From NCBI GenBank assembly GCA_964414595.1, contig CAYPXJ010000040.1:1-13802 (forward strand): a DNA stretch of 13,802 bases. Direction: 5' to 3'. The translations under genes were made by a program, and so were the position numbers. This DNA comes from CAYPXJ01 sp964414595. Lineage in GTDB: Bacteria > Pseudomonadota > Alphaproteobacteria > Rickettsiales > CAIJLX01. The notes below the pieces were generated by a model. That model searched no databases. It had not been told where the DNA came from and saw nothing but the letters and a program-made list of their open reading frames with translations. Numbering within the stretch: the first letter of the stretch is position 1; every line of letters begins with the position of its first letter. Below are positions 6,876-13,378 of the stretch, one piece after another.

Positions 6876-7259
6876 ATGACGCACGATTCAGAACAGAATA
6901 TTCCAAGCAAAACGCCTATTTCCAAGAAAAATACCTCAAAAAAGCACGTGGTGGAAGATCAGCGGGAGCTTATTGGCCTCACGATACCGCAGGTTTTAGG
7001 CCTGGTGGAAGAAATGGAAAGCCAATGGCATGACGCCGCGCCTGCCGTGCGCCGCGGGCTTGTGGGGGATTATTCCAAGCTGGTGCTGCTGCTGCTCAAA
7101 TTACTGGCTGAGCAGCGTAAGCTAGCGGGCCTTGGTAAAGAAAAACGCCAGGATATCGAAAAATTGAACGAGGACGACTTGGAGTGGATGGAGCGTTTCC
7201 TCAAGAAAAATTATGCAAAAAACCCGTCTTTACCGCATCGGTCAGAAGATCCTGCGTGA
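6876..7259 (+). CDS. Candidate small terminase subunit (by position); unknown family
   Basis: I do not recognise the family. The 127 residues start with a polar, lysine-rich segment (MTHDSEQNIPSKTP to about KKNTSKKH). A helical part follows (LTIPQVLGLVEEMESQW, then DYSKLVLLLLKLLAEQRKLAG), and an acidic stretch ends it (DIEKLNEDDLEWMERFLKKNY). It directly precedes the large terminase gene and overlaps it by 47 bases. This is the place of the small, DNA-recognising terminase subunit in HK97-type phages and gene transfer agents. The basic N-terminus and helical core are compatible with that role but do not prove it. ATG 6876 is preceded by AAGG at a short spacing. Upstream in-frame starts at 6750 and 6798 would run into the prepilin gene's promoter and leader. 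It appears to be the first gene of the rightward module. Confidence 0.6.
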   Translation: MTHDSEQNIPSKTPISKKNTSKKHVVEDQRELIGLTIPQVLGLVEEMESQWHDAAPAVRRGLVGDYSKLVLLLLKLLAEQRKLAGLGKEKRQDIEKLNEDDLEWMERFLKKNYAKNPSLPHRSEDPA

Positions 7260-8613
7260 AGATCTCGCGACGTTTATCGCGAAATCTTTTTCAACCATCA
7301 ATCCCGGCACACCGTTTCTTGCTAATTGGCATATTGATTTGATTGCCGAATATCTGATGGCGTGTACGCGCGGGGAGATTCGTCGCCTGATTATCAACAT
7401 GCCTCCGCGCGCACTCAAAAGCCAGTGCATCAGCGTAGCCTGGCCGGCCTGGCTGCTCGGCAATAATCCATCCGAACGTATTATCGCGGCGAGTTACGCG
7501 CAAACGATCAGCCTAAAACATTCGCTGGATTGCCGGGCGCTCATGGAGGCGCCGTTTTACCGCGATTTATTTCCAGAGATGGAATTCACCGGCGATCAAA
7601 ATGAAAAACATAAATTTCTTACCACCGCGCGCGGGTTTCGTCTGGCGACATCGGTAGGCGGAAGCCTCACCGGCGAGGGCGGAAATTTTCTCATCGTCGA
7701 TGATCCGCATAATCCGGCAGAAGTTAGCAGCCGCACAATGCGGCAATTTGCCCACACATGGTTTGAAAATACGTTCGCAAGCCGGTTGGATCAACCTGGC
7801 AAAGGCTGCATCGTGATTGTGATGCAGCGTTTACACCGCGATGATCTCTCTGGTTATTTGCTGCAAAAATCTTCAAAAACATGGGAGCATTTGGTGATCC
7901 CTGCCGAGGCAGAGCGTGATACGCTGGTGCATTTCGGCCGCGTGCATCATGCGCGTAAAATGGGCGAAAGCTGGCATGCGGCGCGTGTGCGGCCATCACA
8001 ACTCAGCGCCATAAAAGAAGAAGTTGGCAGCTATGTGTTCGCCGCGCAATATCAGCAAGCGCCGGTGCCGGAAGCAGGCGCGCTCATCAAACCGCAATGG
8101 TTTCGCTATGCGGATATTCCTGCGTCTGCGCTTTATTACCAAAGTTGGGATACGGCCATCGCCCTGCATGACACCAGCGATTATTCGGTTTGCACCACCT
8201 GGGCGGTGCATGAGCATCAATATTATCTGGCTGATGTTCGCCGCGTGCGTCTGCCGTTTACGGAGTTGAAAAATGCGGTGGTTGCGGAATATGAAAAATA
8301 CCGGCCCGCAGCGGTGCTGATCGAAAATAAAGCGAGTGGGCAAAGCCTGCTGCAGGAATTGCGCGCGGAAGAAATGCCGCTTATCGCCATCACGCCGAAA
8401 GAAGATAAACTGCAACGTTTCCTGCGTGCATGCGTTGTATTCGAAGCGGGAAAAATTTATTTTCCGCTGCATGCGCCCTGGCGCGCGACGCTCGAATCCG
8501 AGCTGCTTTCTTTTCCTGCAGACACGCATGACGATCAGGTGGATTCGGTTAGCCAGTTTATTAATTGGATGCGTAAATCGCAGGGTTTTTCGCCGCGTGT
8601 GCGCCATCTGTAA
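7213..8613 (+). CDS. Phage terminase large subunit (ATPase and nuclease)
   Basis: TerL packages DNA into the prohead: an N-terminal ATPase drives translocation and a C-terminal RNase H-like nuclease cuts the concatemer. The 466 residues contain a Walker A-type loop MPPRALKSQ (63-71), a Walker B strand FLIVDDP (159-165), and MQRLHRDDLSG (204-214), the usual coupling motif. The nuclease acidic residues are likely Asp313 in SWDTA, Glu371 in LIENKASG and Asp440/Asp441 in THDDQVD. It is of the PPR-x-x-KS type (TIGR01630-like), common in alphaproteobacterial prophages. The Walker A loop has Leu where the canonical GKS has Gly. The ATG lacks a good ribosome-binding site and lies 47 bases inside the preceding gene, which suggests translational coupling. 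The portal gene follows after a gap of 114 bases. Confidence 0.95.
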   Translation: MQKTRLYRIGQKILREDLATFIAKSFSTINPGTPFLANWHIDLIAEYLMACTRGEIRRLIINMPPRALKSQCISVAWPAWLLGNNPSERIIAASYAQTISLKHSLDCRALMEAPFYRDLFPEMEFTGDQNEKHKFLTTARGFRLATSVGGSLTGEGGNFLIVDDPHNPAEVSSRTMRQFAHTWFENTFASRLDQPGKGCIVIVMQRLHRDDLSGYLLQKSSKTWEHLVIPAEAERDTLVHFGRVHHARKMGESWHAARVRPSQLSAIKEEVGSYVFAAQYQQAPVPEAGALIKPQWFRYADIPASALYYQSWDTAIALHDTSDYSVCTTWAVHEHQYYLADVRRVRLPFTELKNAVVAEYEKYRPAAVLIENKASGQSLLQELRAEEMPLIAITPKEDKLQRFLRACVVFEAGKIYFPLHAPWRATLESELLSFPADTHDDQVDSVSQFINWMRKSQGFSPRVRHL

Positions 8614-8727
8614 AAAACTTAAAAAAATATGCGCTGCACCTCTTCCGGGTTTCGCAAAGCCGCGTAAAACGGAAATTGTAGGGTGCATAAGTTGTATCCG
8701 AAAGCCGACACGAAACGGATCTCACGC

Positions 8728-9969
8728 ATGAAAAAATTTTCCCAGCGGATGAAAAATTATTTTCAACCGCAAGCTGCTACCAAAAAATATTCCTTATTTG
8801 AAAATTGGCGCTGGACACCGCTTGATTCGCTGATCAGTGCGCCAGGTAAACCAGTCTGGACACCGCGCGAGTACGATCGCTTTGCGGATGAAGCCTACAT
8901 TAAAAACGTTATCGCTTACCGCTCGATTAATTTGATTGCGCAGGCGGCGGCGAGCGTGCCGTGGCAACTGCATTGCGAGTGCGAAGATCGCAAGGATGCG
9001 ATCACAATGCACCCGCTGCTTAAACTTCTTTCTATGCCAAATCCCAAAGAAGCGGGTACGGCGTTTTTCGAAAGTCTGCATGCGTACCGCCTCATCGGCG
9101 GCAACGCGTTTATTCTGGCAATCGGCCCCAAGGGTGAGGCGCCGCTCGAGCTGCATTTACTGCGCCCGGATCGGGTCAAAATCATTGCCGGAAAAAACGG
9201 CATGCCGCTTGCTTACGAATATCAGGAAGGCGACCGCGTACGTCAATTTGCGGTGGATCGCGTCACGGGGCGTTCGGATATTTTGCATCTGCGTAATTTT
9301 CATCCGCTGCATGATTGGTATGGCCTTTCGCCGATTGAAGCGGCGGCGTACAGCATCGATCAGCATAACGAAGCGGCGAAATGGAATCAGGCGCTTCTGC
9401 AAAATGGCGCGCGGCCGAGCGGTGCGTTGATGGTCAAAATGCCGCCCGAGGGTGGCTCCGCTTATTTGAACGAAGATCAATATACGCGTCTGAAAAAACA
9501 GATGGAGGATCATTTTAGCGGGCCGGGTAACGCAGGTCGGCCACTGCTTTTAGAGGGCGGACTCGAGTGGCGCGAGATGAGCCATTCACCCAAAGATATG
9601 GATTTTATTGAATCGAAAAACAGTGCTGCGCGTGACATCGCGCTTGCCTTCGGTGTGCCGCCGCAAATGCTTGGTATTCCGGGCGATAATACGTATAGCA
9701 ATCTTGCCGAAGCACGGCTTGCGTTGTGGGAACAGACGGTGATTCCAAGCATTAACCATCTGCGCGATAGTCTCAATCAATGGCTCACGCCGATGTTTGG
9801 TGAGAATCTGGCGTTAAGTTTTGATCTTGATCAGATCAGCGCGCTCACTGCACGTCGCGATAAAATTTGGGAACGTGTGGAAAATGCGAGCTTCCTTACG
9901 ATGAACGAAAAACGGCGTATGCTCGGGCTTTCACCGCTCGACGACGCAACACTCGCGGAGGGCATATGA
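8728..9969 (+). CDS. Phage portal protein (HK97 family)
   Basis: The portal dodecamer forms the DNA entry vertex of the capsid and docks TerL. The protein carries the HK97-family signature: AYRSINLIAQAAASVPW near the N-terminus, FHPLHDWYGLSPIEAAAYSI in the middle, and ARDIALAFGVPPQMLGIPG with NTYSNLAEARLALWEQTV toward the C-terminus. From ATG 8728 it has 413 residues, a usual length. A GTG at 8683 in the same frame would give 428; both have only a GGA-type ribosome-binding site at 8-9 bases. I prefer the ATG because MKKFSQRMKNYF is a typical basic portal start. Its stop codon overlaps the protease start (ATGA at 9966-9969), a sign of coupled translation. Confidence 0.94.
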   Translation: MKKFSQRMKNYFQPQAATKKYSLFENWRWTPLDSLISAPGKPVWTPREYDRFADEAYIKNVIAYRSINLIAQAAASVPWQLHCECEDRKDAITMHPLLKLLSMPNPKEAGTAFFESLHAYRLIGGNAFILAIGPKGEAPLELHLLRPDRVKIIAGKNGMPLAYEYQEGDRVRQFAVDRVTGRSDILHLRNFHPLHDWYGLSPIEAAAYSIDQHNEAAKWNQALLQNGARPSGALMVKMPPEGGSAYLNEDQYTRLKKQMEDHFSGPGNAGRPLLLEGGLEWREMSHSPKDMDFIESKNSAARDIALAFGVPPQMLGIPGDNTYSNLAEARLALWEQTVIPSINHLRDSLNQWLTPMFGENLALSFDLDQISALTARRDKIWERVENASFLTMNEKRRMLGLSPLDDATLAEGI

Positions 9970-10586
9970 GCGCAGTGCATTTAGAATTTCCGCTCGCGCT
10001 GAATGGTTTGAACGAAGCGGGTGTTTTTCACGGCTATGCGAGCGTGTTTCACACGCGCGATAACCAGCAGGATATTGTGCTGCCCGGCGCATTCAAACAT
10101 GCATTGGCGCGCGATATCAAATTGCTCTGGCAGCACGATGTACGTGAGCCGATCGGTGTGATCGATGAACTCAAAGAAGATACGCACGGGCTATTCGTAC
10201 GCGGACGTTTGTTGATGGATGTTGGGCGTGGACGCGAGGCTTATGCGCTGCTCAAATCCGGCGCGATTAACGGCCTTAGCATTGGTTATACGGCGCGCGA
10301 ATCGGAATATGATACGCACGGTGTGCGCTATCTCAAAGATGTGGATTTGTGGGAAGTGAGTTTAGTCACGTTCCCCGCGCATCCGCAGGCGGGTGTGACG
10401 TTTGTCAAAAGCCTGCCGGCGACGCTGCGCGAATTTGAACATTTCCTGCGGGATGCAGGTTTTACGCGCAAGGCGGCGCGCACGATTGCCGCCAAAGGCT
10501 TCGGCTATGAATCGTCTCCGCGGGATGCGGGCGAGACGGAGCTTCTGAGGGCGCTGGATCGTGCCATTGGCATTCTCACGCGCTAA
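9966..10586 (+). CDS. Prohead maturation protease (HK97 gp4-like, peptidase S78)
   Basis: This serine protease cleaves the scaffold part of the capsid protein and itself during head maturation. The 206 residues fit the family. The fold begins with HGYASVFHTRDNQQDIVLPGAF. The likely catalytic residues are His57 in LLWQHD, Ser105 in INGLSIGY and an acidic residue near DLWEVSLVTFPA (Glu130). The C-terminal segment FEHFLRDAGFTRKAARTIAAKGF resembles the tail found in alphaproteobacterial homologues, including gene-transfer-agent proteases. I chose the ATG that overlaps the portal stop codon; the longer frame to 9867 would overlap the portal gene by about 100 bases. The capsid gene follows after 27 bases. 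Confidence 0.94.
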   Translation: MSAVHLEFPLALNGLNEAGVFHGYASVFHTRDNQQDIVLPGAFKHALARDIKLLWQHDVREPIGVIDELKEDTHGLFVRGRLLMDVGRGREAYALLKSGAINGLSIGYTARESEYDTHGVRYLKDVDLWEVSLVTFPAHPQAGVTFVKSLPATLREFEHFLRDAGFTRKAARTIAAKGFGYESSPRDAGETELLRALDRAIGILTR

Positions 10587-10613
10587 AATTTTTAACACAC
10601 AAAAGAGGAAAAT

Positions 10614-11822
10614 ATGACTGCAACGGAAATCACGCGGCGCGTCAACGCGCTTGGCTCCGCGTGGGAACAATTCAAATCGGTGAACGAACGCCGCATTGAA
10701 GAAATTGAGCGCAAAGGTGCTGCCGATCCGCTCACGCTGGATCATTTGGGCCGCATCGATACCGCGATGCATAATTATAAATCGCGCTTGGATCGTATGG
10801 AAACGGCGCTGTCACGCCCCGGTTTTTCTGGTTATGAAACCAAAGAACTCACCGACCCGGCGATGCGCGAATATAAAGAAGCATTCTGCAATTATCTGCG
10901 CAAAGGTGTGGAAGGCGACTTACCAAACTTAGAGAAAAAAGCACTCTCGATCGCATCGGATCCGGATGGCGGCTATCTCGTTTCGCCGCAACTTTCGGAT
11001 AAAATTATTCACAAGGTGTTTGAAACGTCACCGATGCGCATGCTTGCCTCGGTGGATGTGATTTCCAGCGATGCGATGGAACTGATTGAGGATACGGACG
11101 AGGCGTTTGCCGGTTGGACAACGGAAACAAATCCGATTTCTACCGATACCAATACACCGAAAGTCGGCAAGAAAATGATCCCGGTACATGAGCTTTACGC
11201 GCAGCCGAAGGCAACGCAGAAGCTCATCGATGACGCTGCAGTGGATATCGAATCCTGGCTTGCGGAAAAAATCGCGGATGTGTTTGCGCGCAAAGAAAAT
11301 GCGGCATTCATTAATGGCGATGGTATTGGCAAACCGCGCGGTATTCTGACCTACGCGGCGGGCACTGCCTGGGGCCAGATCGAGCAGATTAATTCTGCAG
11401 GCGGTTCCAATTTCATCAACGGCGATTCGCTCCTCAACGCCTATTACGCGCTGAAAGAAGATTATGCGCAAAAGGCAACCTTCCTGATGAATCGCGCGAG
11501 TGTACAAAAAGTGCGCCTCATCAAGGAAGCGCTGACCGGCCAATATATTTGGAGCCCGGGTCTTGCGGCAGGTGCGCCGGATACGCTGCTTGGCGTGCCG
11601 GTTGTTCAGGCAGCCGATATGCCGGATCCGACGACCAATAATCTTTCCATCGCGGTGGGTGATTTCGCCCGCGCGTATCAGATTGTGGATCGCACCGGCA
11701 TTCGCATTCTGCGTGATCCCTTTACGAATAAACCGTTCGTCAATTTCTACACAACTAAACGTGTGGGCGGCGATGTGGTGAATTTCGAAGCGATTAAACT
11801 TCTCAAAATGACAACGGCGTAA
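10614..11822 (+). CDS. Major capsid protein (HK97 fold) with N-terminal scaffold domain
   Basis: The main shell protein has 402 residues. The first 105 or so form a charged, helical delta (scaffold) domain (VNERRIEEIERKG, DTAMHNYKSRLDRMETAL), which the upstream protease would remove; the cut probably lies near NLEKKALS (105-112). The HK97 core starts with SDPDGGYLVSPQLSDKI (115-131). It continues through MIPVHELYAQPKATQKLIDDA, ENAAFINGDGIGKPRGIL, FLMNRASVQKVRLIK, LLGVPVVQAADMP and the C-terminal FARAYQIVDRTGIRIL. An AGAGGA ribosome-binding site at 10604-10609 is well placed before the ATG. The stop codon overlaps the AAGGAG of the next gene, so both are likely expressed together at high level. 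Confidence 0.97.
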   Translation: MTATEITRRVNALGSAWEQFKSVNERRIEEIERKGAADPLTLDHLGRIDTAMHNYKSRLDRMETALSRPGFSGYETKELTDPAMREYKEAFCNYLRKGVEGDLPNLEKKALSIASDPDGGYLVSPQLSDKIIHKVFETSPMRMLASVDVISSDAMELIEDTDEAFAGWTTETNPISTDTNTPKVGKKMIPVHELYAQPKATQKLIDDAAVDIESWLAEKIADVFARKENAAFINGDGIGKPRGILTYAAGTAWGQIEQINSAGGSNFINGDSLLNAYYALKEDYAQKATFLMNRASVQKVRLIKEALTGQYIWSPGLAAGAPDTLLGVPVVQAADMPDPTTNNLSIAVGDFARAYQIVDRTGIRILRDPFTNKPFVNFYTTKRVGGDVVNFEAIKLLKMTTA

Positions 11823-11832
11823 GGAGCGGCAT

Positions 11833-12285
11833 ATGGTAACGAAATTAGATAAACACAATTTCAAAGTCATTCAGGCGCTCGCGCCCAATACCTATAACGC
11901 GGATACCGTTTCCGCAGCGATTGATACGCAAGGTGTGGAAGCGATTACGTTTGTCACCAACATGGGTACGTTCGGCGATGCGGATACGGTTGCTTCGGCG
12001 AATAAGATCGATTTCCAGGTACAGCATAGCGACGATACCGTTTCCGGTAATTTTGTCGATGTTCTGGCAAGCGATTTGAGCGATACGGTTTCCGCTGGCT
12101 CTGAGACGGGCGTCTATGCACGCATCGATGATGCGACCGACGCATCCAAGGTCTATGCAAGCGGCTATATCGGCGCGAAGCGCTATGTGCGCATCAATGT
12201 CGATTTTACCGGCACGCATTCCACGGGTAGTAAATTTGCCGTGAGCGTGGTGAAATCCGAACCCCACAATGCACCCCTGATCTAG
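11833..12285 (+). CDS. Probable phage head decoration (capsid-stabilising) protein
   Basis: The 150-residue protein is polar, beta-rich and free of cysteine. It contains a conserved-looking series: YNADTVSAAIDTQGVEAITF, NKIDFQVQHSDDT, SGYIGAKRYVRINVDFTGTH. Proteins of this pattern and size, as I recall, often follow the capsid gene in siphoviruses of Proteobacteria and are usually annotated as hypothetical or as decoration proteins. The role is inferred from position, size and composition. The AAGGAG ribosome-binding site (11821-11826) is strong, with 6 bases to the ATG, which suits a protein needed in many copies per capsid. A terminator-like hairpin directly follows the gene, so the capsid and decoration genes form one expression block. 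It has no counterpart at this place in the RcGTA cluster as I remember it. Confidence 0.65.
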   Translation: MVTKLDKHNFKVIQALAPNTYNADTVSAAIDTQGVEAITFVTNMGTFGDADTVASANKIDFQVQHSDDTVSGNFVDVLASDLSDTVSAGSETGVYARIDDATDASKVYASGYIGAKRYVRINVDFTGTHSTGSKFAVSVVKSEPHNAPLI

Positions 12286-12292
12286 GTGCGGC

Positions 12293-12344
12293 GCAAGGCT
12301 GGAGAGAGGGGTGATTTTCCTGATCTTCAGCCTTGCCTATTTTT
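12293..12344 (+). terminator. Terminator-like hairpin after the capsid/decoration genes
   Basis: The arms 12293-12305 (GCAAGGCTGGAGA) and 12324-12336 (TCTTCAGCCTTGC) pair over 13 bases with a single G-U wobble. The loop is 18 bases, and five T residues follow at 12340-12344. This fits a rho-independent terminator, though the T-tract is short and starts 3 bases after the stem. Since late genes continue on the same strand just downstream, it probably works as a partial terminator that lets some transcripts through. Confidence 0.65.
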
Positions 12345-12356
12345 GGAGAAAAATAC

Positions 12357-12662
12357 GTGCCGAGCGATTTTGAAAATGCAGCAAACCGTGCCATCGACGA
12401 AGAAGTCGCGCGCGCGCAAGAGCGTGTGGAACGTGAAGTAGAGCGTCTGCAGGATCGTGCGCGACGCCGCTTGGAAGAAGGCATCAAAAAAATCTTACGC
12501 GACGAACTCGATAAAAGAGGCGACATCGGCAGCTCGATTCTTAGCGATATCCTGCGCGGCGCGCTCGGCGGGCGGCGTCAGAGCGATATTTTTGGGCTTA
12601 GCCAAACGCAAGTCGCTTCGGAGTTTTTCCGCTTTATTCAACGCGCGGGGCGTAATTTGTAA
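12357..12662 (+). CDS. Small helical protein of unknown function in the head module
   Basis: I do not recognise the family. The 101 residues are strongly charged and helical. Residues 5-50 are an arginine- and glutamate-rich stretch (for example AIDEEVARAQERVEREVERL and RARRRLEEGIKKILRDEL) that probably forms a coiled coil. A glycine-rich turn follows (DILRGALGGRRQSDIFG), then a short amphipathic end (ASEFFRFIQRAGRNL). I take GTG 12357 as the start because GGAG at 12345-12348 stands 8 bases before it. A TTG at 12333 lies inside the stem of the terminator-like hairpin. Between decoration and connector genes it could be a minor head component, an assembly factor or a chaperone; nothing in the sequence decides this. 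The next gene begins 1 base after its stop. Confidence 0.6.
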   Translation: MPSDFENAANRAIDEEVARAQERVEREVERLQDRARRRLEEGIKKILRDELDKRGDIGSSILSDILRGALGGRRQSDIFGLSQTQVASEFFRFIQRAGRNL

Positions 12663-12663
12663 C

Positions 12664-12834
12664 ATGCGTGTTCGCATGTTGGAAACACGCTGGGGCGTGG
12701 AAGAGAATACGTGCGCCAAAGAATTTCGCCGCGGAGAAACCTACGAAATAGCTGCGCATCTCGCGCGTGCGTTTTTAGCCACAGGCGCGGCCGCGCCGGT
12801 GAGAGGCTGGCGCAAAAAAAGGAGAAGAAAATGA
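12664..12834 (+). CDS. Small phage protein (56 residues), conserved pattern, unknown function
   Basis: The protein reads MRVRMLETRWGVEENTCAKE, then FRRGETYEIAAHLARAFLAT and GAAAPVRGWRKKRRRK. Its outline, with an N-terminal beta strand M-x-V-x-x-L, a central G-x-x-Y/V plus helix and an ending L-x-x-G-A-A-x-P-V, matches short proteins often encoded between capsid and connector genes in tailed phages. Their function is not known to me. The start is 1 base after the preceding stop, without its own ribosome-binding site. Its TGA overlaps the ATG of the connector gene (ATGA at 12831-12834), and the ribosome-binding site of the connector lies in its 3' end. This double coupling supports it as a real gene. 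Confidence 0.6.
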   Translation: MRVRMLETRWGVEENTCAKEFRRGETYEIAAHLARAFLATGAAAPVRGWRKKRRRK

Positions 12835-13376
12835 CCTACACGAATCTACCCGCTGCGGAGCGCATCACACCGCCCGCAAGCGAACCGGTGACACTCGCCG
12901 AAGTGAAAGATTATCTGCGTATCACCGGTAGCGGTGAAGATACGCATCTGACGCGGCTCATCCAAATTGCGCGCGAATCGGCGGAGCAATATCTCGCGCG
13001 TTCGCTTATCACGCAGACCTGGAAACTTTCCGTGCATGATTTTGTGCCATCGTCTTTTCCGCTGCCGTACGGCCCGGTGCAATCGATCACCAGCGTAAAA
13101 GTCATTGCGCGCGATAATTCTGAAACGACAATCGCAGCAGCGAATTATTATCTCGCGGTGAATAAAGATCGCCTGATTCTTGATACGCCGCTACTCGGCC
13201 ATATCATCGCCGTGACGTATGTTGCGGGGTACGGCTCCGCCACTGTTGTGCCTGCGCCTATCAAGCAAGCGATGCTCACGCATCTTGCTGAAATGTATGA
13301 AAATCGCCGCGAGAATGCCGATCTGCCGGCGCATTCGCGTGCACTTTATTCACCTTATCGTAGCTTTCGGATCTAG
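12831..13376 (+). CDS. Head-tail connector (gp6-like, TIGR02215/phiE125 gp8 family)
   Basis: The adaptor ring binds below the portal and joins head to tail. The 181 residues show the family pattern: an N-terminal PASEPVTLAEVKDYLRI, then HLTRLIQIARESAEQYLARSL, TWKLSVHDF, FPLPYGPVQSITSVKV, ILDTPLLGHIIAVTYVAGYG and a C-terminal helix IKQAMLTHLAEMYENRRE. The homologue in the Rhodobacter gene transfer agent is, as I recall, gene g6. ATG 12831 is chosen because AAGGAG at 12819-12824 precedes it by 6 bases and it overlaps the previous stop. The longer frame to 12711 would run through the small upstream gene. The next gene starts 2 bases after the stop. Confidence 0.9.
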   Translation: MTYTNLPAAERITPPASEPVTLAEVKDYLRITGSGEDTHLTRLIQIARESAEQYLARSLITQTWKLSVHDFVPSSFPLPYGPVQSITSVKVIARDNSETTIAAANYYLAVNKDRLILDTPLLGHIIAVTYVAGYGSATVVPAPIKQAMLTHLAEMYENRRENADLPAHSRALYSPYRSFRI

Positions 13377-13378
13377 TC

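Noticed and set aside
7996..8688. Minus-strand reading frame of 230 codons
   Set aside because: It is antisense to the nuclease half of the terminase gene; no ribosome-binding site or recognisable domain.
8614..8727. Gap between terminase and portal genes, searched for a terminator or small gene
   Set aside because: It has A-rich stretches and short inverted repeats (6 bp or less) only; a 12-codon frame is not supported.
11028..11870. Minus-strand reading frame of 280 codons
   Set aside because: It is the shadow of the major capsid gene; cysteine- and arginine-rich composition without any motif.
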